This document shows, one piece after another, positions 49,717-59,196 of a stretch of 64,000 bases of DNA. Source of the stretch: Parvularcula sp964556115 (lineage in GTDB: Bacteria > Pseudomonadota > Alphaproteobacteria > Caulobacterales > Parvularculaceae); NCBI GenBank assembly GCA_964556115.1, contig CAZKVC010000002.1, positions 62,001 to 126,000 of the forward strand, in the 5' to 3' direction. Positions within the stretch are counted from its first letter, which is position 1. Every line of letters starts with the position of its first letter. The notes under the pieces are model-generated. The model was not told the origin of the DNA. It did not search any database and saw nothing but the letters and a program-made list of their open reading frames with translations. The translations under genes were made by a program, and so were the position numbers.

Positions 49717-51774
49717 ATGCCATGGGGGTGGCGAGTGGATCTCAGCTTTCTGACCAAGCTCAGGATCAGTCCGGCCGTAGGGCTGTCCGTAGGCCTCATG
49801 GCTATCCTGGTCATGATGATCCTGCCCGTTCCGCCCATCGTCCTCGACCTCGGGCTGACGGCGTCCTTTGCATTCGCCATCCTGATCTTCACCACCACGC
49901 TCTTCGTCGAGCGGCCGCTCGATTTCTCGTCCTTTCCGGCCATTCTGCTGGTCTCGCTTCTCCTTCGGCTGGCGCTCAATATTTCCTCCACCAAGCTCAT
50001 CATCGGTGAGGGCCATACCGGAACGAGCGCGGCAGGCGGGGTCATCGAAGGCTTCGCCATGTTCATCATGGGCGGGAACCTGGCGCTGGGCCTTATCATC
50101 TTCGCGGTGCTGATCATCGTGAACTTCCTCGTCATCACCAAGGGCGCGGGGCGGATGGCCGAGGTCGGGGCGCGTTTCGCCCTCGACGCCATGCCCGGCA
50201 AGCAGCTCGCGATCGATGCGGACGTCGCCTCCGGCGCAATCACCCATGAAGAAGCCAAGGTCCTGCGCGCCCGGGAGCAGCAGGAGACAGCCTTCTTGGG
50301 TTCGCTCGACGGTGTGTCGAAATTCGTGAAAGGCGATGCGGTCGCGGGGCTTCTCATCACCCTCCTGAACCTCGTGGCCGGGATCGCCGTGGGCATGATC
50401 GTCCACCGGATCAGTTTCATCGAAGCGATCCAGAACTATTCCGTGCTCACCGTAGGGGACGGCCTCGTCAGCCAGATCCCCGCGGTTATCATCTCCGTCG
50501 CTGCCGCGCTTCTTCTGTCCAAGGGGCGCGGCGAGGAGGCGGTTGACCTCGCGCTCATTCGTGAGCTCGGCGGCAAGACCGAAGCGCTGGCGACGGTGGC
50601 GGTGGTCATGGCGGCCTTCGCCCTTCTTCCCGGCCTTCCTTTCCTGCCGTTCCTCTTCGGCGCAGGGGTGCTTGGCGGGCTGGCCTACCGGCAGTGGAAG
50701 GCAGCGCCCGAGAGCCCTTCCGAGCCGCAAGAGCAAGCCGCGCTGCCAACCGGTCCCAATCACGGCGACCTCCTCGACATCGATGAAATCCATGTTGAAC
50801 TGGCCCCCGACCTCGTCAGCACGGTGATCGGTCAGGATGGCGGGTTCGACGGGCGTGTGGACAAGATTCGCCGCTTCATCATCCAGGAATACGGCTTCGT
50901 GCTGCCGCCCGTGCGGGTCACGGACAAGGCGATGCTCGCCAGCGAGACCTACGAGATCAAGATCCAGGGTGTCCGCGCCTCGAAGGGCCACCTCAGGCAG
51001 GGGCGCTGGCTTGCGCTCCTGAAGGACGACCAGCACACGGACATCCGGGGTGAAGCGATGCGCGAGCCGGTCTTCGGCGCCGAGGCCCGGTGGGTGGATT
51101 TTGCAGGCAAGGAGCGTCTCGTCCTCGCCGGTTGCACCGTGGTCGAACCTGCCGAAGTCATGGCGACCCACCTTCTCGAGACCGTGCAGCAGCAGTTCAC
51201 CCGCCTGATGACGCGCAAGGCCCTGCGGACGATCCTCGACGCCTTCACCTCGCCCAGCGCCGAGGAACGGGCGGTCGCCAACCGCAAGTTCGTCGAGGAG
51301 CTGATCCCCGACAAGGTCAGCCACGACGTCCTGCAGCAGGTTTTGCGCGACCTTCTTTCCGAGCGCATTTCCATCCGCCAACTGCCCCTTATCATCGAGG
51401 CGATCGCCGAGGCGGGCGGAGAGGCGGCACCACTTACGGAGGTCGTCGAACACGTTCGAAGGCGGATCGCCTTCGGCTTCGTTTCCAAACTCGCCGACGA
51501 GGATGGCTATCTGCCGGTGGTCGAAATCGACAGTAACCAACTCCAACTCGTCGATGAAAACGCGGACCCGGAAGCGCGACGGACCCTCGCCATCAGGATC
51601 AGGGACGCCCTCGACCGGGCGGCGCAGGCCGGCGTCTACCCGGCTGTCTCCGCCTCGGCTGCGACGCGCCGCACGGTTCGCGCGCTTCTCGCATCGAACG
51701 GCATCCGCAATCCCGTCCTCTCCGCCGAGGAGATCCGCGGCCATGCGATCCCCAAGAGCTTCGGCGTCGCATGA
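49717..51774 (+). CDS. flhA: Flagellar export protein FlhA
   Basis: A 685-residue core of the type III export gate. The N-terminal half has seven to eight helices with the FHIPEP signature region (RLALNISSTKLIIGEGHTG, FVITKGAGRMAEVGARFALDAMPGKQ). The C-terminal cytoplasmic domain forms the nonameric ring (about 340-685). ATG 49717 or GTG 49735 could start; the latter has GGGGGTGGCGA just before it. Overlaps fliR by ATGA. Confidence 0.96.
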   Translation: MPWGWRVDLSFLTKLRISPAVGLSVGLMAILVMMILPVPPIVLDLGLTASFAFAILIFTTTLFVERPLDFSSFPAILLVSLLLRLALNISSTKLIIGEGHTGTSAAGGVIEGFAMFIMGGNLALGLIIFAVLIIVNFLVITKGAGRMAEVGARFALDAMPGKQLAIDADVASGAITHEEAKVLRAREQQETAFLGSLDGVSKFVKGDAVAGLLITLLNLVAGIAVGMIVHRISFIEAIQNYSVLTVGDGLVSQIPAVIISVAAALLLSKGRGEEAVDLALIRELGGKTEALATVAVVMAAFALLPGLPFLPFLFGAGVLGGLAYRQWKAAPESPSEPQEQAALPTGPNHGDLLDIDEIHVELAPDLVSTVIGQDGGFDGRVDKIRRFIIQEYGFVLPPVRVTDKAMLASETYEIKIQGVRASKGHLRQGRWLALLKDDQHTDIRGEAMREPVFGAEARWVDFAGKERLVLAGCTVVEPAEVMATHLLETVQQQFTRLMTRKALRTILDAFTSPSAEERAVANRKFVEELIPDKVSHDVLQQVLRDLLSERISIRQLPLIIEAIAEAGGEAAPLTEVVEHVRRRIAFGFVSKLADEDGYLPVVEIDSNQLQLVDENADPEARRTLAIRIRDALDRAAQAGVYPAVSASAATRRTVRALLASNGIRNPVLSAEEIRGHAIPKSFGVA

Positions 51775-52544
51775 GCGGTTTGATCACTGCGCTGTCGCTC
51801 CTGAGCGACAGCCTGAGTTTCGACATCTGGGTGGCGGCGGCGCTTTTCTCGCGCATCTCGCTGTTCATCCTGATGATGCCGGGCCTTGCGGGAAGGGTGA
51901 TACCCGTCCGGATCCGTCTCATATTTGCGCTCACGCTTCTCGTCCTTCTTCTTCCATCGGCTGGAAGCCCGTCCTTCGGGTCCGATACAGCCAGCCTGAC
52001 CCGTATTCTCGCGGGCGAGGCAGTGACGGGACTGTTCTTCGGGCTCAGCCTGCGGTTCTTTCTCTTTGCCCTGAACATCACCGGTTCGATCATCGCGCAG
52101 AGCCTCTCTCTCAGCCAGATTTTCGGCGCGACGGCCGAAGGGGACAGTGCCAGCCTTATCAGTCAGGCGCTGACCATGGCGGGCTCGGCGCTTTTCCTGT
52201 CGAGCGGCCTCGCGGTGGAAGCCATCGGCTTTTTGGCGCGTGAACTCGAAGCGGTCCCGCTCGGCAGTTTCGGCCTGATCGAGCCCGGCGCGCTCGTCGA
52301 TGAGCTGACCCGGCAGGCCGCTGCCGCGATACGCTTCGGTGTCATGCTTGGACTTCCCTTCATGGTACTGAACTTCGCCTTCTACCTTCTTCTCGGCCTT
52401 CTGAACCGCGCCATGCCCCAGCTCATGATCACTTTTGTCGGCCTGCCCGCACTGACGATGGGCGGGCTCTTCCTCTTCGCCCTTGCAATAACTTCCCTCC
52501 TGAGCATCTGGCTCGCCAACCTCTCCGGGCTCCTGGTCGGATGA
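51771..52544 (+). CDS. fliR: Flagellar export gate protein FliR
   Basis: A 257-residue polytopic membrane protein with about six helices (ISLFILMMPGLAGRVIPVRIRLIFALTLLVLLL; FGLSLRFFLFALNITGSIIAQ). It carries the FliR-typical RMPGL-like segment and PQLMITFVGLPALTMGGLFLF. Overlaps flhA and flhB by four bases each. Confidence 0.95.
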   Translation: MSGLITALSLLSDSLSFDIWVAAALFSRISLFILMMPGLAGRVIPVRIRLIFALTLLVLLLPSAGSPSFGSDTASLTRILAGEAVTGLFFGLSLRFFLFALNITGSIIAQSLSLSQIFGATAEGDSASLISQALTMAGSALFLSSGLAVEAIGFLARELEAVPLGSFGLIEPGALVDELTRQAAAAIRFGVMLGLPFMVLNFAFYLLLGLLNRAMPQLMITFVGLPALTMGGLFLFALAITSLLSIWLANLSGLLVG

Positions 52545-53608
52545 GTGAAGATGCCGAAAAGGTCTCCGAAGCCTCCCCGGACAAGAAGCGCCGGGCGCGG
52601 GGGAAGGGTGACGTACCGATCTCGCAGGAGGCGAACACCGCTGCGGCTCTGATCGGCTTTCTTCTCGCTTTCCTCATGGTTCTTCCGCAGGCGAAGGAGT
52701 TCGGAACCTTGCTTCGAAGCTTCCTTCTGCACCCCGAAGGCGCAGGCGGCGCGATCCTGGAGGCTGGGACCGGCGCCGCGATTCTTGCGAAGGCGGCTGC
52801 CTTTCTTCTGCCGCTGGCGGGGCTTCCGGCCGTGGCTGTGGTTGCAGCCCTCGCTCTGCAGCAGGCGATTGTGTTTGCGCCTCAGCGGGTCAAGCCGGAG
52901 ATCAAGAAGATCAACCCGGTCGATAACGCCAAGAAGAAATACGGCGGACAGGGATTGATCGAGTTCCTTCGAAATGCAGCGAAGATTTCCGTTCTCTGTA
53001 TTCTCGGCGGCGTTGTCCTTTCTCACGAAGCCCTTCGGCTGCTGCACGCCCATGAGGCGCCTGCTGCCGCGCTTTTCATGCTCTTGCGGCGCGAACTTCT
53101 GGTCATGGTCGCCCTTGGCGCTTCGGTCGCGACGATCTTCGCCCTGATCGACCTGCCTGTCGTCCGTATGCAGCGTGATAAGCGCCTGAAGATGAGCCAG
53201 CAGGAAGTCCGGGACGAATCGAAAGAGACCGAAGGCAACCAGGAGCTGAAGGGCCAGCGCCGGAAGAGGGCCGAAAAGATCGCCTTCAACCGCATGATGA
53301 GCGACGTGAAGACGGCGGATGTGGTGATCGTCAACCCGGTCCACTACGCGGTCGCGCTCAAGTGGGACAAGTCGGGTAAGGACCTGCCGCGCTGCGTTGC
53401 CAAGGGCACGGACGATATTGCGCTCCGCCTACGGATGGCTGCGCACGAGGCCGGTGTCCCGATCAAGGAAGATCCGCCCTGCGCAAGGGCCCTTCATGCG
53501 TCGGTCGAGCTTGGCGACACTATCCGCTCAGAACACTTCGCTGCCGTCGCGGCAGCCCTTCGGTTCGCCGAGCGGATGCGCAGCAGGCGCCGCATCACCC
53601 GTCGATGA
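52541..53608 (+). CDS. flhB: Flagellar export switch protein FlhB (NPVH variant)
   Basis: A 355-residue membrane protein. Four helices (about 25-210) precede a cytoplasmic domain. The self-cleavage motif reads NPVH at residues 265-268, where most FlhB proteins have NPTH; the essential Asn and Pro are kept. Flanking VVIVNPVHYAVALKWD and PVKEDPPCARAL-type sequence match the family. The N-terminus keeps KRRARGKGDVPIS. The 3' end overlaps the convergent FliM-like gene by 14 bases. Confidence 0.95.
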   Translation: MSEDAEKVSEASPDKKRRARGKGDVPISQEANTAAALIGFLLAFLMVLPQAKEFGTLLRSFLLHPEGAGGAILEAGTGAAILAKAAAFLLPLAGLPAVAVVAALALQQAIVFAPQRVKPEIKKINPVDNAKKKYGGQGLIEFLRNAAKISVLCILGGVVLSHEALRLLHAHEAPAAALFMLLRRELLVMVALGASVATIFALIDLPVVRMQRDKRLKMSQQEVRDESKETEGNQELKGQRRKRAEKIAFNRMMSDVKTADVVIVNPVHYAVALKWDKSGKDLPRCVAKGTDDIALRLRMAAHEAGVPIKEDPPCARALHASVELGDTIRSEHFAAVAAALRFAERMRSRRRITRR

Positions 53609-54422
53609 TCAGGCGCAGGCCGTGGCGTCCACGGATGGTGCCGAGCTCAGCGTGGGAAAGGAGGATCGATCCGCTCGCATCTTCGGTTTCGAGGCGAATA
53701 CGTCCAAGGTCACCGCCTGGAATAACAAGGCGCTGGCCCGCTTTGAGGCCGGAAACCTCTTCGAGCTCCACCTTCCACCGCGAAAGGATGCCGGTGAGTG
53801 GGAGGGGGATCGATTCGGCGGGCTGAGCCGTCCGCGCCTCCTGCTCCATGCCGGCGAATGCCGTGCCGCCGTCGCGCAGGAACAGCTCGATGACCGCTAG
53901 TTCGGTTTCCTCGCTGACGAGTTCAAGGGTCACGAGAAGCGCGGCGTCCTGCGATGGCGTGTCGATGGGCCAACGGAATTGCGGTGGCCCGGCACATTCA
54001 AGCCGGTACGCGAAGGCCTTTTCGATAACGCCGAATATCTGTTCGATCAGGGGCGTCAGCACCAGCCGGTCGAGGAGCCCCGGCTCGATGATCTCGGCCG
54101 AGGCCGAGCCCAGCATCGCGTCGCTCAGCTGTCTTGCGCCGCCGCCTGGAATCCGCAGGGCATGACCCCTCGCCAGTGGCTGGAGAAGGCCGGGCCAGCG
54201 GCTGGTCTGCCGCCAGCTTTCCTCGGTCGCGAGGGCAAGCTTGGCCACGACCTCGACTTCGCGCCCGATCAGGCTGCTGATATCCTCGGCGGAAGCGAGG
54301 GCGAGATTGTCCCACCTCGGCTTCGTTGCGAGAACCCTTTCGGGAAGACTGGCCTGCCGGGCGGTCTCCGCCCGTTGTGGTTTCCGTTCAGTCAGTGATC
54401 TGATGGCAATGCGCTGTCCCAT
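53595..54422 (-). CDS. FliM/FliN-family (SpoA domain) motor switch protein, divergent
   Basis: A 275-residue protein. The C-terminal 70 residues form a SpoA/FliMN domain (GILSRWKVELEEVSGLKAGQRLVIPGG, GRIRLETEDASGSILLSHAELGTIRGRHGLRLI). The N-terminal 200 residues are weakly FliM-like (SSLIGREVEVVAKLALATEE; LTPLIEQIFGVIEKAF) and lack the GGxG FliG-binding motif of classical FliM. In Fla2-type clusters a diverged FliM occurs at this place. It is divergent from motB with a CtrA box between. Confidence 0.72.
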   Translation of the reverse strand: MGQRIAIRSLTERKPQRAETARQASLPERVLATKPRWDNLALASAEDISSLIGREVEVVAKLALATEESWRQTSRWPGLLQPLARGHALRIPGGGARQLSDAMLGSASAEIIEPGLLDRLVLTPLIEQIFGVIEKAFAYRLECAGPPQFRWPIDTPSQDAALLVTLELVSEETELAVIELFLRDGGTAFAGMEQEARTAQPAESIPLPLTGILSRWKVELEEVSGLKAGQRLVIPGGDLGRIRLETEDASGSILLSHAELGTIRGRHGLRLIIDG

Positions 54423-54447
54423 ATTTACCCTTCAAAAGCCATACCGG

Positions 54448-54462
54448 TTAAATTTGGCTTTA
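54448..54462. promoter_or_regulatory. CtrA box between FliM-like gene and motB
   Basis: TTAA-N7-TTTA, one mismatch from consensus, in the A/T-rich part of the 93-base interval between the two divergent starts. It lies 25 bases from the FliM-like start and 53 bases from the chosen motB start. Confidence 0.55.
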
Positions 54463-54515
54463 CACCGCCTTGCTAGACACAACCCTGGGTTTTGGCCGAA
54501 CAAGCGGGGTGCGCG

Positions 54516-55382
54516 GTGTCCGAGGGTAGTTTCATCGTCAAGCGCAAGCGGATCTTCGCTGCGAACAGCCATCACGGCGGAGCCTGGAAGGTCGCGTATG
54601 CGGACTTCGTCACCGCAATGATGGCTTTTTTCATGTTGATGTGGCTTCTCAATACGACAACGGAGAAACAGCGCCAGGGCCTTGCCGACTATTTCGAACC
54701 TTCGAAAGCCGTCACGCCCGTTTCGGGGGGCGGTGTCGATCAGTTCAGCGGTGACAGCGTCTACGCCCTCGACGAGCTCGCCCATAGTGGCCATGGCGGC
54801 CGTGCCCCATCCAGCAGCGGGACCGCCGACCTTCTCGACGCCCTCTCCGTCTCCCTCAAGGCCGCCATCGAGAAAGAGGAAGTCCGCCTCACTCTCGCGC
54901 CTGAAGGAGTGATCGTCGATCTCATGGACACGAAGGACGACCCGGTCTTCGAGCTTGGCAAGGCCGAGGCGACCGCACGATTGAGGAGCCTTCTCGATCT
55001 CATCGTTCCTTCGATCGCCACCAGCCAGCGGAAGATCAAGATTGTCGGCCATACGGACGATCTCAAGTTCTCGACCCCTGGCTACACCAACTGGGAGCTT
55101 TCGGCGGACCGCGCCAATCTCGCCAGGCGGATGGCGATCGCGAAGGGGGTCTCCGAGAAAGCCTTCTTCGAGATCTCCGGCCAGGCCGACCGTATGCCGA
55201 TCGACGACAACAAGAGTGCGCCGAAGAACCGCCGGATCTCGATCATCCTGCTTGATGATCCAAGGGCCCTTGAGGCTGCCGCGGTGGTTGAGGAGCCGGC
55301 GCCCGGGACCGAAAGCGAAGGCCCTGTCGTGACCGAGAAGGCGGCTGTCCCGGTCGAAGAAGGAGAGGCGAACGGGCGATGA
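54516..55382 (+). CDS. motB: Flagellar motor stator protein MotB
   Basis: Peptidoglycan-anchored stator subunit of 288 residues. The single helix carries the proton-binding Asp30 (KVAYADFVTAMMAFFMLMWLL). A plug/linker region follows (about 55-130), then an OmpA-like domain (about 140-255: IVGHTDDLKFSTPGYTNWELSADRANLARR). GTG 54516 gives the expected short cytoplasmic end; a TTG at 54492 would add 8 residues. The acidic C-terminal tail is unconserved. Confidence 0.94.
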   Translation: MSEGSFIVKRKRIFAANSHHGGAWKVAYADFVTAMMAFFMLMWLLNTTTEKQRQGLADYFEPSKAVTPVSGGGVDQFSGDSVYALDELAHSGHGGRAPSSSGTADLLDALSVSLKAAIEKEEVRLTLAPEGVIVDLMDTKDDPVFELGKAEATARLRSLLDLIVPSIATSQRKIKIVGHTDDLKFSTPGYTNWELSADRANLARRMAIAKGVSEKAFFEISGQADRMPIDDNKSAPKNRRISIILLDDPRALEAAAVVEEPAPGTESEGPVVTEKAAVPVEEGEANGR

Positions 55383-55387
55383 CGGCA

Positions 55388-55402
55388 TTAGGCGTGCATT
55401 AA
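55388..55402. promoter_or_regulatory. CtrA box upstream of flgE
   Basis: TTAG-N7-TTAA, one mismatch from consensus, 46 bases before the flgE ATG and just after the motB stop. Confidence 0.55.
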
Positions 55403-55448
55403 CTCTAAAGCTCTACAACCGAAGGTAGAGACGCAGAGAACGGACGCC

Positions 55449-56759
55449 ATGACGATTTCCTCCTCCCTCAATGCCGGCGTGATGGGCATGAATGTCAATG
55501 CCACCCGCCTTGCCACGATCTCCGACAACGTCGCCAACTCAGGCACGGTCGGCTATAAAAGAGCGTCTGCGGACTTTCTTTCGATGGTCCTGAGTGACAA
55601 CCCCGCCGCTTTCTCGGCTGGGGGTGTCCGGGTGCAGACGACCCGGCTCGTTTCCGAAGAAGGCGCGCTCTTCTCCACCGGAAGGGCCACCGATATCGCG
55701 CTCGCGGGCCCCGGCTTCCTGCCGGTTACCCAGGCTGGGTCGATCGACGGCCAGGACGGGGACCGCCCGCTGCTCCTGACCTCCACCGGCTCCTTCCGGG
55801 CCGATGAGAAAGGCAATCTCGTCACCCCTGGCGGCCTTGCGCTCCTCGGCTGGCCGGCCAATGCCGAGGGAGAGATCGGCGCTGTCGCGCGCCGCTCTTC
55901 GATCGATCTCGAGCCGGTGAATATCAACACCACCGAGCTCGCGGCCGAGCCGACCACCCGTGTCGCTCTCGGCGTCAACCTTCCGGCGGCTGCCACCGAA
56001 GCGGGCCTGACGCCTGAGCCTTATGAGCTGCCGATCGAAGCCTTCGACAATCTTGGCCGCACCCAGACGATCACCGCGACCTTCACCCCGGACATTCCAG
56101 CTACCGGCTTCTCGAACCGCTGGACGATGGAGCTGACCGACAACTCCCAGACGCCTCCGGCATCCATGGGCAGTGTCGCCATCACCTTCAACGACACCAA
56201 TCCCGGCGGCGGTACCATCGCGTCGGTGACGGCATCGGGCGGCGCGACCTATGACAGCAACACCGGCGAGATCAGTACGAACTGGCTCGGTGCGGGCAAC
56301 GACCTGACCGTCAAGATCGGCAGGCCGAACCAGCCCGAGGGCCTTTCCCAGTTCTCCAGCACCTTCCGCCCCGTCAGCGTGGTGCGGAACGGCGCGCCCG
56401 CGGGTGACTTCGCCCGGGTCGAGATCGACGAGAAGGGCCGCCTCGAAGCCATCTACGACACCGGCTTCCGGCGTTTCCTCTACCAGATCCCCGTTGCCGA
56501 CGTGCCCAATGCCGATGGTCTTCAGGCCGCTGACAACCAAAGCTTCCGCGTCAGCCAGCAATCGGGCGACCTTTACCTGCACGATGCCGGTGACGGCCCG
56601 GTCGGCGCGATGGTCGGCTATGCCCTGGCCGAAAGCACTACCGATCTCGGTACGGAGCTGACAGACCTGATCCGGACCCAGCGTGCGTATGCCTCCAATG
56701 CCAATGTGATCCGAACCGTGGATGAGATGCTGCAGGAGACGACAAACATCCTCCGCTAA
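55449..56759 (+). CDS. flgE: Flagellar hook protein FlgE
   Basis: A 436-residue hook subunit. It begins SLNAGVMGMNVNATRLATISDNVANSGTVGYKRASADF and ends MVGYALAESTTDLGTELTDLIRTQRAYASNANVIRTVDEMLQE, the flagellar rod/hook termini. The centre (about 180-320) is a variable Thr-rich beta domain. ATG 55449 follows the CtrA box. Confidence 0.94.
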   Translation: MTISSSLNAGVMGMNVNATRLATISDNVANSGTVGYKRASADFLSMVLSDNPAAFSAGGVRVQTTRLVSEEGALFSTGRATDIALAGPGFLPVTQAGSIDGQDGDRPLLLTSTGSFRADEKGNLVTPGGLALLGWPANAEGEIGAVARRSSIDLEPVNINTTELAAEPTTRVALGVNLPAAATEAGLTPEPYELPIEAFDNLGRTQTITATFTPDIPATGFSNRWTMELTDNSQTPPASMGSVAITFNDTNPGGGTIASVTASGGATYDSNTGEISTNWLGAGNDLTVKIGRPNQPEGLSQFSSTFRPVSVVRNGAPAGDFARVEIDEKGRLEAIYDTGFRRFLYQIPVADVPNADGLQAADNQSFRVSQQSGDLYLHDAGDGPVGAMVGYALAESTTDLGTELTDLIRTQRAYASNANVIRTVDEMLQETTNILR

Positions 56760-56793
56760 CGGTTCATTCTAGCTCCAACCGAAAGACGCGATC

Positions 56794-58200
56794 ATGAGTT
56801 TTTCAGCCAGCCTGGCCAATGGCCTTGCGGGTCTTGGCGCCGCGAAGCTGCGCGCCGAAGTCCTGTCGTTCAACATCGCCAATGCGGCGAGCGAGGGGTT
56901 CGCCCGGCGCGAGGTGAGCTTCCAGCCGGTCAATCCCGGCGGCCTTCGCCTCGAAGGGGTGACGCGCGCCGATGCCGGACGGGCCGACGCGCAACTCCTG
57001 ACCGCCGAAGCACGCTCGGGCGGGGCCTCCATCCGGTCCGATGCGGCCCGGGCGGTCGGCGCGGCGTTCGGCGAAGCCGACAGCGCCGATGGTCTTTATG
57101 CGGCCTTTCTCCGCTTCGAGCAGGCGCTCGGCAATCTTCGCCTGACGCCCGAAAGCGGCGCGGACCAGCTCGCGCTCTTCCAGGCATCGAAGGACCTCAC
57201 CGCCACTTTCGCGCGTCTTGACGATGAGGCGCAGGGCATGCGCCTCGACGCCGACGCCGCGATCGGACGCAGCGTGACCGAGATCAACGGCATGCTTTCC
57301 GAGCTCGACCGGCTGAACGGCGAAGCCAGCAAGCCCGGCGGGCCGTCGCTCGACACGGTCGCCGAACGGCAGCGCAAGCTCGTCATGGCGATCGGGCAGG
57401 AACTCGATATCTCCGTGAGCGGCGAATATGGCGACCGTATCGAACTCAGGACCAAGGGCGGGCTTCTTCTTCTCGGCGACGAGCCTTCCTTTCTCGAATT
57501 CACCCCGGCCGGGACGTCCAGCTTCGAGCTGACCGCTGCCGCCGGCGACTTCTCCGGTCTATCGGTGGGCGGGAAGGATATCTCGCCCGGAACCGTCCAG
57601 GGGATTGGCGAGGGCCGGCTGGCGGGACATTTCGCCGTCCGCGACGTGATCGCCCAGGATTTCGCAACCCGCCTCGACGCAGCCGCGAGCGATCTCGTCG
57701 CCCGGACCGAAGCCGCCGATACGACAGGGCCTGGCGGGCTCTTCGCACTGAGCGTCGGGACATCCAGCGCGGCGCAGCGGATCACCGTCAATCCTGCCAT
57801 CGACCCGGGGGCAGGGGGAGAACTTTTCCGCCTTCGCGACGGTGTCGGTGCCGCTCTGCCCGGCCCTGCAGCGGGCGAAGGGGTCCTCGGCGCGCTCAAG
57901 GATGGGCTCACAGGCCTTCAGCTCAACCCGGCCGCGACGGGTACGCCCAATGCCTACAGCTTCCGCGGCATGCTGGCGGCCTTCTCGTCGCAGCTCGGCA
58001 GCCAGACCCTCCGTCTCGAGAACATCGCCGAACGCGCTTCGGAAGGGCGGCAGGGTTTTGCCGATCAGGTTGCCCGCCTCACCGCCGTCGATACCGACCG
58101 TGAGCTGCAGGACCTGATGATGGTCGAGCAAGCCTTCGCGGCCAATGCCCGGGTCGTCGCTGCCGTCGATGACATGCTGGCCCGCCTCCTGGAGATCTGA
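56794..58200 (+). CDS. flgK: Flagellar hook-associated protein FlgK (HAP1)
   Basis: A 468-residue hook-filament junction protein. The N-terminus has SFSASLANGLAGLGAAKLRAEVLSFNIANAASEGFARR and the C-terminus has LQDLMMVEQAFAANARVVAAVDDMLARLLEI. The centre includes VTEINGMLSELDRLNGE. Shorter than enterobacterial FlgK because of a reduced middle domain. Confidence 0.93.
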   Translation: MSFSASLANGLAGLGAAKLRAEVLSFNIANAASEGFARREVSFQPVNPGGLRLEGVTRADAGRADAQLLTAEARSGGASIRSDAARAVGAAFGEADSADGLYAAFLRFEQALGNLRLTPESGADQLALFQASKDLTATFARLDDEAQGMRLDADAAIGRSVTEINGMLSELDRLNGEASKPGGPSLDTVAERQRKLVMAIGQELDISVSGEYGDRIELRTKGGLLLLGDEPSFLEFTPAGTSSFELTAAAGDFSGLSVGGKDISPGTVQGIGEGRLAGHFAVRDVIAQDFATRLDAAASDLVARTEAADTTGPGGLFALSVGTSSAAQRITVNPAIDPGAGGELFRLRDGVGAALPGPAAGEGVLGALKDGLTGLQLNPAATGTPNAYSFRGMLAAFSSQLGSQTLRLENIAERASEGRQGFADQVARLTAVDTDRELQDLMMVEQAFAANARVVAAVDDMLARLLEI

Positions 58201-58203
58201 TTC

Positions 58204-59196
58204 ATGCTTCTTTCCTCCCCAGACGTCCTTTTCCAGACCGGCTTCGGCCGGCAGATCTCCCTTCTCCGCGGGCGCCTCGACCAGTCCGCGCAGGAGATGG
58301 TCACCGGACGCAAGAGCGACGCCGTCAGGGCTTCGCAGGGTTCCACCGGGACGCTTCTCGAAGCGCGCGCCAAGATCGACGGCGCGGAGCCCGAGCGGAC
58401 CCGTCTTGCGGTCTTCGAAGGCCGCTACCGCACCGCCGCTTCGGCCCTTCGCACCATCGGTGAGCTGACGGGCGAGGCGGCCTCCACGGCCAAGGCGGCA
58501 GGCGACCTGACCGCCGGGGTGGATGCCGACCGCTTCGCCGGGATCGAAGCGCGCTCCGCCCTCGCCAGTGTCTTCGGCTCCCTCGAAGCGAGCTTCGGCG
58601 GGCGCTCCCTCTTCGGCGGCGATCTCGGCCAGGGCCGGGTCCTTGCCGATGTGAGCACGCTCTTCTCCGAGGTCGAGACGGCCCTCGCCGGCGCGACCGA
58701 CGCGGCAAGTGTCGCCGCGGCCATCGACAGCTTCCTCGCTCCCGGCGGCGGCTTTGACACCCTCATCTATCAGGGTGGCGACCGCACAGGCGCTGCCGAG
58801 ATCGACCAGGGCCTGCGCCTCGAAGGCGTCTTCACCGCAGCCTCGGACCCCCTGAAGGGTCTCTACAAGGGCCTTCTGATGGCGAGCTTCAACGATAGGG
58901 TCGAAGCTTCCGAACGGTCCGCCTTCCTCCTCGAGGCGGGGGATCTCATCAACGCCGCCCGCGACGAACTCGTAGCCGAAGAGGCCGGGCTCGGCCTTTC
59001 GCTCGGCGCCATCGAGCGGGCGGAGGAGCGCCTTGAACGCAATCTTCTCACGGCCGAGCAGACCGTGGAGAGAATTCTCGGCCGCGACCCCTTCGAGGCG
59101 GCTTCCGAAACCCAGAGCCTCGAAGCGAAACTTCAGGCCGCCTACACCGTAACCGGGCGCCTTTCGGGCCTCAGGCTGACGAATTACCTCAGATGA
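58204..59196 (+). CDS. flgL: Flagellar hook-associated protein FlgL (HAP3)
   Basis: A 330-residue junction protein with flagellin-like ends (LFQTGFGRQISLLRGRLDQSAQEMVTGRKSDAVRASQGS at the start; SLGAIERAEERLERNLLTAEQTVERILGRDPFEAA near the end). It starts 3 bases after flgK and overlaps flgI by ATGA. Confidence 0.9.
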   Translation: MLLSSPDVLFQTGFGRQISLLRGRLDQSAQEMVTGRKSDAVRASQGSTGTLLEARAKIDGAEPERTRLAVFEGRYRTAASALRTIGELTGEAASTAKAAGDLTAGVDADRFAGIEARSALASVFGSLEASFGGRSLFGGDLGQGRVLADVSTLFSEVETALAGATDAASVAAAIDSFLAPGGGFDTLIYQGGDRTGAAEIDQGLRLEGVFTAASDPLKGLYKGLLMASFNDRVEASERSAFLLEAGDLINAARDELVAEEAGLGLSLGAIERAEERLERNLLTAEQTVERILGRDPFEAASETQSLEAKLQAAYTVTGRLSGLRLTNYLR

